DNA of 64,000 nt from an uncultured Verrucomicrobiales bacterium (GTDB lineage Bacteria; Verrucomicrobiota; Verrucomicrobiia; Verrucomicrobiales; DEV007), in contig CALAHF010000164.1 of assembly GCA_937891465.1 (NCBI GenBank), positions 62,001 through 126,000 of the forward strand, read 5' to 3'. The notes under the pieces are model-generated. The model worked only from the letters and a program-made list of their open reading frames with translations. It did no database searches and had not been told where the DNA came from. Shown here one piece after another: positions 25,728 to 33,121 of this stretch. Every line of letters begins with the position of its first letter. Positions within the stretch are counted from its first letter, which is position 1. A program made the position numbers and the translations under genes.

Positions 25728-26385
25728 TGAGATCCAGGATTTCCGCCGGCGATCCCACCAAATGATCCGCTCCGTTTTTCTGCAATTCTGACACCTCGCG
25801 AAAGCCCCATTTCACGCCGACTGCGATCATTCCGGCGCTTTTGGCTGTTTTCATATCAACTCCGGAATCACCGATGAAAAGGCAGTTTTCAGGAGCAACT
25901 CCCACCACCTGAGCAGCTTCCACCGCTCCAGCAGGATCCGGTTTTCGGGGAATTCCGTCTCGCTGACCAAAAATCACATCCCATTTCCATTGAGGGAAAA
26001 ATTCGTCCACGCACTTCACACAGAAAGCATCGGCTTTATTCGAAAGCACTCCGATTTTTAGTCCGCGAACAACGCATTCGTCGAGCAATTCCGAAATTCC
26101 TGAATACGCCACCGCCGTCTCGTTCCAGCGCGATTCGTATTCCGATTTGTAATCCGCTAGAACCGCCTCGGTTTCTTCACCTTCGGCTGGTCTCATGGAC
26201 TCCGGAAAAATCGCGCGAACCAAATTTTCCATCCCTTCGCCGATGAAGGTTTTGTATCGTTCCGTAGGATGAGTCGGGGCTTCCCGTTTTTCGAGCACCG
26301 CGTTCCCCGAATTTGCCAAATCAGTCAGCGTATCGAGCAAGGTTCCATCGAGATCAAATATTACGGCTTGGATGTTGGAGGACAT
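25705..26385 (-). CDS. HAD-IA phosphatase, phosphoglycolate phosphatase-like
   Basis: The product (226 residues from this ATG) has HAD motif I VIFDLDGTLLDTLTDLANSGNAVL, motif II GVLSNKADAFC, motif III Lys in GQRDGIPRKPDPAGAVEA and motif IV CLFIGDSGVDMKTAKSAG, with a helical cap inserted after motif I. This is the phosphoglycolate phosphatase (Gph) subgroup, which clears 2-phosphoglycolate from DNA repair or oxygenase side reactions. An upstream TTG at 26397 falls inside a palindromic repeat, so the ATG that directly abuts the repeat end (GTCGTGAA then ATG) is preferred. Confidence 0.9.
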   Translation of the reverse strand: MSSNIQAVIFDLDGTLLDTLTDLANSGNAVLEKREAPTHPTERYKTFIGEGMENLVRAIFPESMRPAEGEETEAVLADYKSEYESRWNETAVAYSGISELLDECVVRGLKIGVLSNKADAFCVKCVDEFFPQWKWDVIFGQRDGIPRKPDPAGAVEAAQVVGVAPENCLFIGDSGVDMKTAKSAGMIAVGVKWGFREVSELQKNGADHLVGSPAEILDLITARSGI

Positions 26386-26437
26386 TTCACGACTCAACAG
26401 GGTATGTTCATCGAATCAACCCTATTGGTTCGTAAAA
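26386..26437. repeat. Dispersed palindromic repeat, short form (copy 6)
   Basis: The left arm is CACGACTCAACAGGG, the centre GTTCATCGAATC and the right arm AACCCTATTGGTTCGTAAAA. Its left end touches the ATG of the minus-strand HAD phosphatase, so it would form the mRNA leader of that gene. The right arm is the exact loop-inverted version of the right arm at 18424-18446. Confidence 0.85.
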
Positions 26438-26551
26438 TCGCCCAAACGACGAACCTTTGAATTTTTGTTCGATTTCCCTTTTCACTGACGTCAAATAGCG
26501 CCAATAAATCTAAGTTTTTGACATATTCCCGCGTATTATCTCTTTCCTGAA

Positions 26552-28675
26552 ATGAAGCCTGTTATGCTCCGATTTTTCTGCCATTTTTCCATTCTCTGTC
26601 TCACTGTAATTTTCACTGGCTGTGGTGATAGCGGCCCGGGTGTCGAACTGAAGAACGCAAGTAAGGAGGAGGCCCGTGATATTCAGGCCACCGAGCCATT
26701 ATCCCTTAAAATTGAGGAATTTACCGGCAATCACACCAAAATCGTCTGGGCAAAATATGTGGGTTCCAAGGGAGACGTTTTTGCCAATGGGAACCAGCTC
26801 GAACTCTGGGGCATCGACACGCGGGACGACAAGGGCGCTCACAAAATCATCGAAGCAAAGGGCAACTATTCACGCCCCCTGATTTCACCGGACGGAAAAG
26901 CGATTATTTTCAGCTCGAAAAACATGACTCGCGTGAAAGAAGGCGGCAAGGAAGTGAAACATTTCGAGCCGTATATTTACCGAGTCGATTGGGAGGGTAC
27001 CAAGATTGAAAAACTCGGACCGGGATACGCTTCAGACGTCTGGGCTGATCCCAATACCGGCGTTTACTGGGTGTATCGCACTGATATTTTGCCAACTGAT
27101 CGCTCTGCGATGCGCGGCGCAAAATTGGACCGCTTCAAGCTTTACGATCAAGACGACATCGAAGTGGTTTGGGATAAGACCGAGATCGGCCCTGATAACA
27201 TTCAGCTTTCCCGCGATGGAAAACGTGCCAGCGCTCTGTTTCCCTGGCCTCATGCCGGGGTGCTCGATATCGACAAAAACGAACAGTGGAAAAACCAGCA
27301 CGGTTGCTGGCCCTCTCTCGCGCCGGACGACAGCTACGTTGCCTGGGTTTTTGATGGTGCTCACAAAAATCTGCACTTCTTCACCGATCGGACAAAAAAG
27401 ACGTGGATTGTTCCCGTCAATGGCGGCCCCAACATCAAAGGCAATGAGGTCTACCACCCTCGCTGGTCAAACCACGTTCGGTTTTTCGCCATGTCTGGTC
27501 CTTACATCGGCAAAACGATTGGTTCCGGCGTGGGTCATGTGAATATTTACCTTGGGAATTTCAGCAAGTGTCTCGATAACGTCGATCACTGGCTGCAAAT
27601 AACGGATGACGGTCAGGATGATTATTATCCTGATTTGTGGGTCGCCAGTGGTGATGGAGCTTCCGTTTCAGATCCTTCGCTCGTCGATGCTGCCGATGAT
27701 GAAGACGATCTCAAACTCTGGCCACGGGGTGGAAATGAGCGCCTCCTTTTCCTCTGGGAAAACGGCAAGAAAGAAAACAAAGCCGCCAACGAACGCCGCT
27801 GCTCCGTTGATGCTCGTGACCAGGCTCGGTTTGGCCCGAATTTCGAAATGCTGGCTGATGGCGGCTATTTCGAAGCGGATAAAGAATCCGGCGAAATCCT
27901 CTCGCGTCATGGTGTAAAAAAAGCCCGCACGACGATCGAGCTGATCGCGACCGCAAATGATGCAGATCAACGCGGAACCGTTTTCTCCCACGACCAGTTT
28001 CAGATTCAGCAGCGCGGCGACGAATGGGTTTTTGTTTCAGCCGAGCCAAAGTTGATCGGAATTTCGCTCGGGAAAGTTGAAGTCGGCAAGCCAACGCATT
28101 TGGCTGCTTCATTCGAAAAAGCTCAAGGATGGAAAGCCTTCGAAGATGGAAAAGAAATTCAAACAGACGGCGACGGTCCGGCTCCCGATATGAAGGCCTC
28201 GCGAAGTGGAATGACATTTGGTAGCGGTTGGTCAGGATCGATCGAAGGGATTGCGATCTATGCTGACAATCTCAAAAAAGAAGAGGTTGAAGGGAATCTT
28301 GACTACTTTGAACGAAATATCGCAAAGCGAAAAGCGATACCCCGGATCAAAATCCGCGCCAAATTGATCGAGGCGACTCCAGCACGCTCACTGGAAGATC
28401 TCGACACCTATCAGCGTGGATTGCTTGGTTATTATTACGAAGTTGAGGAAGTTATCGAAGGGGCGCTCGATGCAAAGGAAGTCATCGTGATCCACTTCAC
28501 TACAATGGACCGCACTCCACTAACCGGCTTCCCTCGTCGTCCTGGCCAAAGTTACGAACTGATTCTCGAACCAAAGGCCCTCCACCCTGAATTGACATCC
28601 GAGCGGGAATGGAATGATATTTTTGCTCCCGATATTAACGTCATTTATTTCGACGTGGCTACGCCGCAACCCTGA
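26552..28675 (+). CDS. Lipoprotein with beta-propeller (PD40-like) and LamG-like domains
   Basis: The 707-residue product has a lipoprotein signal (LCLTVIFTGCG, Cys at about residue 24). Residues 45-390 show WD40/PD40-like blade motifs: GNYSRPLISPDGKAIIFSS, GPDNIQLSRDGKRASALFP, HGCWPSLAPDDSYVAWVF. Residues 425-590 look like a LamG/concanavalin-type domain (FEMLADGGYFEAD, GKVEVGKPTHLAASFE, GSIEGIAIYADNLKKEEVEGN). The last 100 residues form a small beta domain. Such proteins bind polymers or form surface complexes, and no catalytic motif is visible. It precedes the AlgX-like gene by 8 bases and probably shares its transcript. Confidence 0.82.
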   Translation: MKPVMLRFFCHFSILCLTVIFTGCGDSGPGVELKNASKEEARDIQATEPLSLKIEEFTGNHTKIVWAKYVGSKGDVFANGNQLELWGIDTRDDKGAHKIIEAKGNYSRPLISPDGKAIIFSSKNMTRVKEGGKEVKHFEPYIYRVDWEGTKIEKLGPGYASDVWADPNTGVYWVYRTDILPTDRSAMRGAKLDRFKLYDQDDIEVVWDKTEIGPDNIQLSRDGKRASALFPWPHAGVLDIDKNEQWKNQHGCWPSLAPDDSYVAWVFDGAHKNLHFFTDRTKKTWIVPVNGGPNIKGNEVYHPRWSNHVRFFAMSGPYIGKTIGSGVGHVNIYLGNFSKCLDNVDHWLQITDDGQDDYYPDLWVASGDGASVSDPSLVDAADDEDDLKLWPRGGNERLLFLWENGKKENKAANERRCSVDARDQARFGPNFEMLADGGYFEADKESGEILSRHGVKKARTTIELIATANDADQRGTVFSHDQFQIQQRGDEWVFVSAEPKLIGISLGKVEVGKPTHLAASFEKAQGWKAFEDGKEIQTDGDGPAPDMKASRSGMTFGSGWSGSIEGIAIYADNLKKEEVEGNLDYFERNIAKRKAIPRIKIRAKLIEATPARSLEDLDTYQRGLLGYYYEVEEVIEGALDAKEVIVIHFTTMDRTPLTGFPRRPGQSYELILEPKALHPELTSEREWNDIFAPDINVIYFDVATPQP

Positions 28676-28683
28676 TTTTTTTA

Positions 28684-29694
28684 ATGAACAAACTCTCCAT
28701 TTCACTTCAAATCGTCGCGGCTTCCTCGTTGCTTGCGAGCGGCGGAATCGGCTGCGTTCAGGATTCTGATTTTGCAAAAAAAGCATCCGCGAAAGTCGGT
28801 GACAGCTTCAGCGTTCAAGGGGACGACGAGGCCTGGTTCTTCTTGAACCGCGAACTCAAACAAATGGCACTCGGCGCTTTTTGGGACGGTGACTGGGCTG
28901 CCGCTGCCGCAAACGGAACCGATCCGCTTCCATCGATTATCGAGTTCAACGATCTTCTCAAGGCAAACGGAGTTGATCTCATTTTCGTCCCAGTCCCTGC
29001 AAAAGCCTCGATTTATCCCGATAAACTCGATTCCACCGCAAAACCGACTGATCCGATCGCTCTTTCGCCGATCATCGATAAGCTGAACAAAGCGGGCGTT
29101 AAAACGATCGACTTCGAAAAAATTGCCAGCGACCACCGCGCCGCAAATCCACAAGATAAATTGTGGTGTGAGCAGGACGCCCACTTCACACCGCTTGCGG
29201 CAAAAATGATTGCGGAGCTCGTCGCTAAAGAAATTGGTGACACGGTCAAAGGCAACCAAAAGTTCACTCGCAAAACAGCCGCTGATTTAAAAATCAACGG
29301 CGATCAGGTGAAAGGCACCGATTGGGAAGGTAAAACTCCTCAAGAAACCGTCATCATCGAAGAGGTAGAAGGCGTCGAGCCAGATCCAGCCAGTCCGGTT
29401 TTACTGATGGGCGACAGCCACACGCTGGTTTTTCAGGAAGGTGGATCCAATGGGATGCACTGCAAAGGCGCTGGCATTTTTGATCAACTCTCATTTGAGC
29501 TGGGCCTTCCACTCGATCTCGTCGGCGTTCGCGGCTCAGGGCTGATGCAGGCGCGAAAAAATCTTTTCCGTCAGGCAAAAGCAAATCCTGGATACTGGGG
29601 CACTAAAAAAGTCGTCGTCTGGGTTTTTAGCGTTCGCGAATTCACCCAGTCGTCCGACAAAATTCTGATGGGAAAAATCCCACTCGGAAACTGA
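28684..29694 (+). CDS. AlgX/AlgJ-like SGNH acetyltransferase-domain protein
   Basis: The 336-residue product has a short signal segment ending GGIGC (possible lipobox) and an SGNH-type domain related to AlgX/AlgJ. Visible motifs are VDLIFVPVPAKASIYPDKL, CEQDAHFTPLAAKMIAE (the conserved D-x-H pair) and VLLMGDSHTLVFQ (the G-D-S-H serine motif). AlgX/AlgJ proteins O-acetylate exopolysaccharide in the periplasm. Here a target polysaccharide or glycan is likely but not shown. It follows the beta-propeller lipoprotein closely and is followed, after a long palindromic repeat, by a sulfatase, which suggests a surface-glycan theme. Confidence 0.85.
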   Translation: MNKLSISLQIVAASSLLASGGIGCVQDSDFAKKASAKVGDSFSVQGDDEAWFFLNRELKQMALGAFWDGDWAAAAANGTDPLPSIIEFNDLLKANGVDLIFVPVPAKASIYPDKLDSTAKPTDPIALSPIIDKLNKAGVKTIDFEKIASDHRAANPQDKLWCEQDAHFTPLAAKMIAELVAKEIGDTVKGNQKFTRKTAADLKINGDQVKGTDWEGKTPQETVIIEEVEGVEPDPASPVLLMGDSHTLVFQEGGSNGMHCKGAGIFDQLSFELGLPLDLVGVRGSGLMQARKNLFRQAKANPGYWGTKKVVVWVFSVREFTQSSDKILMGKIPLGN

Positions 29695-29696
29695 AA

Positions 29697-29844
29697 TTCA
29701 CGATCCAACAGCAATAAATGATCGGCGATACCGCCTGTGAAAACCCCACCAGATCGCGACAACATTGTTACTGATTATGAACGACTTAACCCTGACGCGA
29801 TTTGGTAGAGTTGGTTCGATGATTCAATAGGGTTCGGTCGTAAA
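29697..29844. repeat. Dispersed palindromic repeat, long variant with a different insert (copy 7)
   Basis: The outer ends are TTCACGATCCAACAG on the left and GATTCAATAGGGTTCGGTCGTAAA on the right. About 100 bp between them are unlike the 59-bp core of the other long copies but include a degenerate arm (GACTTAACCCTG, then GAGTTGGTTCGATGA). It fills the gap between the AlgX-like stop and the sulfatase ATG almost exactly. Confidence 0.7.
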
Positions 29845-29846
29845 TC

Positions 29847-31283
29847 ATGAAAAAACTTCTCTGCGTTATTGCAGTCCTATTCTCGCAGGGCGTGTTCGCC
29901 GGTGACAAACCGAACGTGCTCATGATCGCGATCGACGATCTGCGCCCCGAATTAAATTGCTACGGCAAGTCGCACATCGTTTCGCCGAACATCGATGCGT
30001 TCGCGAAAGAGAGTCTACTTTTCGAACGGGCCTACTGTCAGGTCGCGGTTTGCGGGGCTTCACGGGCAAGTTTGCTTTCGGGAACGCGACCGGAAACCAC
30101 CACCATTTGGGATTACAAAACCCCGATGCGATCAAAACTCCCCGACATTCGGAGTTTACCCCAACACTTCAAAGAAAGTGGTTACACCACGATCTCGCTT
30201 GGAAAAATCTATCACGCGAAAGATGATGATTTTCCTCAGGGATGGAGCGAGCGGCCCGGCAAATCAAAAAAGAGCGGCTACGTCCAGCCATACGAGAGAG
30301 TCCCTCACAAGACTCAAAAAGGCCGGTTCATGGGTCCTGCGATCGAGAACGGAGGCGACGTCCCCGACAACGCTTACAATGACGGCGGGGTCGCCGAAAT
30401 GGCCGTGAAAAAACTGGAACGTTTCGCAAAATCTGACGAGTCGTTTTTTCTCGCTGTGGGATTTACCAAACCGCACCTCCCATTCAATGCCCCCGGCAAG
30501 TATTGGGATCTTTACGATCGTTCAAAAATTGAAATTCCGAGTCGTGATCAACCGCTGAACAGCCCGCTCTATGCTCGGTCGACATGGGGTGAGCTCAAAA
30601 ATTACACGGACATTGGCGCCAAGGTTACTGAGCTGGATGACGCCAAAACCCGCGAACTGATTCACGGCTACTACGCCGCCACTTCCTACACCGACCGAAA
30701 TGTCGGCCATGTGTTGAAGGCTCTGGAACGCCTCAATTTAAAGGAAAATACCATCGTCATTTTGTGGGGTGATCACGGCTGGTATCTCGGAGAATACGGA
30801 GACTGGTGCAAGCATTCCAACGACGAAATTGCTGCCCATGTGCCGATGATTTTGCGGGTTCCCGGGAAAACCGATGGCGGAATGAGAACGAAAGCGCTTT
30901 CCGAATTTGTCGATATCTATCCCACGCTATCTGAGCTGTGCGGACTGGAAATCCCCAAACACTGCGAAGGAGATAGCATGGTTCCCCTGTTGGAAAATCC
31001 TGATCGTGATTGGAAATCGGTCGCCTTCAGCCAATACCAAAAGAAAGAATCCAAACGCAAACTGGTATTTCTCGGAACGAGCGTGCGTGATCAGCAATGG
31101 CGATACACCGAGTGGCGCGATGTTGAGACTGATAAACTGGACCGAGTCGAGCTATACGATTTGAAGAACGATCCGAACCAAACAAAAAGCGTTCACGGAA
31201 TTCCGAAAAACGAACCGGTCCTAAAAAGACTCGCCGCTCTGGCAGCAAAATCAGCCACCGGAGTCAATCCTCCGAGCCATTGA
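29847..31283 (+). CDS. Secreted sulfatase, iduronate-2-sulfatase-like
   Basis: The 478-residue product has a signal peptide (LLCVIAVLFSQGVFAG), the N-terminal metal site NVLMIAIDDLRPELNCYG and the formylglycine motif CGASRASLLSGTRPETT, in which the Cys (about residue 68) would be oxidised to the catalytic residue. CxASR in place of CxPSR is less common but accepted in this branch. GKIYHA and ILWGDHGWYLGEYGDW carry further ligands, and the latter is typical of iduronate-2-sulfatases. It removes sulfate esters from polysaccharides in the periplasm or outside the cell. The ATG follows a palindromic repeat by two bases. Its 3' end overlaps the convergent metallo-hydrolase gene by 20 bases. Confidence 0.93.
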   Translation: MKKLLCVIAVLFSQGVFAGDKPNVLMIAIDDLRPELNCYGKSHIVSPNIDAFAKESLLFERAYCQVAVCGASRASLLSGTRPETTTIWDYKTPMRSKLPDIRSLPQHFKESGYTTISLGKIYHAKDDDFPQGWSERPGKSKKSGYVQPYERVPHKTQKGRFMGPAIENGGDVPDNAYNDGGVAEMAVKKLERFAKSDESFFLAVGFTKPHLPFNAPGKYWDLYDRSKIEIPSRDQPLNSPLYARSTWGELKNYTDIGAKVTELDDAKTRELIHGYYAATSYTDRNVGHVLKALERLNLKENTIVILWGDHGWYLGEYGDWCKHSNDEIAAHVPMILRVPGKTDGGMRTKALSEFVDIYPTLSELCGLEIPKHCEGDSMVPLLENPDRDWKSVAFSQYQKKESKRKLVFLGTSVRDQQWRYTEWRDVETDKLDRVELYDLKNDPNQTKSVHGIPKNEPVLKRLAALAAKSATGVNPPSH

Positions 31284-32307
31284 GCCGAATCGGCTCGCCT
31301 TCGTGCGGCGTGATCACCTGATCGCTGATCGATTTCAGCTCAGCCTCAGCATTGAGTCGGCGAATGGGTTCGCACATTTTTTCAATGCTGATCGCGAACG
31401 TCGCGTGATGCATTGGAATCATCCGGTTCGCTTTCAAATCTTTGAACGCAAGCACCGCTTCTTCAGGATTCATGTGAACCTCGCGGCCACTTGGGCAGTG
31501 ATAGGCTCCAATCGGGAGAATGGCGGTATCAATATTGAAACGCTTTCCAATATCCACAAAGCCATCGAAATACGCTGAGTCACCACTGTGAAATAAATTG
31601 TGGTCGCCGGTTTCCAGCATGTAACCGCCAAAGCCACGGTGCATGTCGTGAAAAAATCGAGCTCCCCAATGTTGAGCTGGAGTGAAGGTGATTTTTGTCC
31701 CCCGGAATTCAAACTCATCCCAGTCCTCCATTTCTTTCACTTCAGAAAATGGGATCTTTTTCAGAACGGAGGACACACCATGCGGAACCAGGATCGTCTG
31801 CAAATGATTGTGGCTCGCATTCGCAATGCGCTTGAGTGTTTTGCGACACAGGTGGTCAAAGTGGGCGTGGGTGATCATCACCAGATCGATATCCGGTAAT
31901 TTTTCGATCGGGATACCGGGAGCACGACTTCGCTTGATCGGCCCCATCCAGTTCGCCCAAACCGGATCAATCAGGGCATTGAAATTCGCCGTTCGCACGA
32001 GAAAGCTGGCGTGACCGATCCAAATGATTTCGGTTTCGCCCTGCGACAAAGGCCTGAAATCTGAATCTGAATCTGTGAATGGCGAACGCTCCCGTTTCCT
32101 CATCAGCGCGGGGAGTAGGCTTGAAGAAAAATACTGATAATTCCGTCCGACCCATCCCTTTGAAGGAATGAGTCCAGCACGTCGATCAGTCCCGCGGATT
32201 CGTTCCCGCAAGGTTAGTTTTTTCTTCACAGAGCCGTTCACGATTGGAAATTGTTTAGACTTACAATCTGCCAGAATCTTAGAAAAATGTCTCGAAAAAT
32301 CGACCAC
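31264..32307 (-). CDS. Metallo-beta-lactamase-fold hydrolase, NAPE-PLD/UlaG-like
   Basis: The 347-residue product has the metal-binding motif THAHFDHLC (HxHxDH, about residues 147-152), a later FHSGDSAYFDGF with the bridging Asp, MHHATF near residue 305 and WIGHASFLV in the first strand. This set is typical of the NAPE-PLD/RomA-like group, which hydrolyses phosphodiester or lactone bonds. There is no signal peptide, although the first 40 residues are basic and less conserved, so the true start could be internal. Substrate is unknown. It lies 17 bases after the sigma factor gene on the same strand. Confidence 0.88.
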   Translation of the reverse strand: MVDFSRHFSKILADCKSKQFPIVNGSVKKKLTLRERIRGTDRRAGLIPSKGWVGRNYQYFSSSLLPALMRKRERSPFTDSDSDFRPLSQGETEIIWIGHASFLVRTANFNALIDPVWANWMGPIKRSRAPGIPIEKLPDIDLVMITHAHFDHLCRKTLKRIANASHNHLQTILVPHGVSSVLKKIPFSEVKEMEDWDEFEFRGTKITFTPAQHWGARFFHDMHRGFGGYMLETGDHNLFHSGDSAYFDGFVDIGKRFNIDTAILPIGAYHCPSGREVHMNPEEAVLAFKDLKANRMIPMHHATFAISIEKMCEPIRRLNAEAELKSISDQVITPHEGEPIRLNGSED

Positions 32308-32323
32308 CTCTTTGCGGCTAGTT

Positions 32324-32998
32324 TTACTGAAAATCGGCCTGCAGCTTTTCGATTTCCTTCTTCACCAGACCGCCGACGCGATGCTTCGCCAGATAAACCT
32401 GAGCCATACTCACCCCCAACTCTTCCCTCACCCGTGAGGCCTCCCAGTCTTTAACCACATAGGCATCAAAAATTTGAAACTGCTTGGGCGACACCAACTT
32501 TTTGACTTTCTCCATCGCCACGGTTGAAATATTGGTGCGCCATTCCAAATCCCAAATGCGCTCAAGCACTTCACTTTCGCCGACATCTTCCAGCCGGTCG
32601 ATGGTTGCCGTTTGCCTGAATTCACCGTCACCGCCAGGCGTTCCGCCTGCCTGATTTTGTGCCGCCGGATTGCGTTGTTTTTTTCGAAACTGATCCGAAA
32701 TCCGCCAGCGGGTGATGTTCATGAGCCACGTTTTGAACGAACCTTTGTTGGGATCATAAATCTGCCCCTTCTTCCACTGCTTCGCGACCGAGAGAATAGT
32801 TTCCTGAACCACATCGAAAGCTTCGTCGTGTCCCAAACCGGAGCGGGTCGAGACGCTATAAATCAATCGCCAATAGGTTTGATAAAACTCATCCCACGTC
32901 CGCTGATCTTCCCAGTCCGAAAGTCGTTCGATCAAACTCCGGCGTGTTCGGGCGTATGCTTCTTTTAAATCGGGAGTCTTTTGATCGTCTTTAGCCAT
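32324..32998 (-). CDS. ECF-type RNA polymerase sigma factor
   Basis: The 224-residue product (start at MAKDDQ) has sigma region 2 (TWDEFYQTYWRLIYSVSTRSGLGHDEAFDVVQETILSVAK, then SFKTWLMNITRWRISDQFRKKQR) and region 4 (VSPKQFQIFDAYVVKDWEASRVREELGVSMAQVYLAKHRV). The wording of region 2 is typical of the ECF groups abundant in Planctomycetes and Verrucomicrobia. No anti-sigma gene is adjacent. It is divergent from the alpha-2-macroglobulin gene with only about 120 bases between, so it may regulate that envelope-defence operon or itself; this is inference. Confidence 0.92.
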   Translation of the reverse strand: MAKDDQKTPDLKEAYARTRRSLIERLSDWEDQRTWDEFYQTYWRLIYSVSTRSGLGHDEAFDVVQETILSVAKQWKKGQIYDPNKGSFKTWLMNITRWRISDQFRKKQRNPAAQNQAGGTPGGDGEFRQTATIDRLEDVGESEVLERIWDLEWRTNISTVAMEKVKKLVSPKQFQIFDAYVVKDWEASRVREELGVSMAQVYLAKHRVGGLVKKEIEKLQADFQ

Positions 32999-33121
32999 GC
33001 AATGCAAAATTTAACACGTTTCGAAATTTTCGACGAAAGAAACTCGAAACCTGTGCGTAAACATCATTGAATAACCGTGGAGACAATTTGTCTTCCTGTA
33101 ACCTGTGTTAGCCTTATTTTT

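Noticed and set aside
26518-26539. TTGACA and TATTAT before the PD40-like lipoprotein gene, considered as a promoter.
   Set aside because: The spacing is only 10 bases, too short for a sigma-70 promoter.
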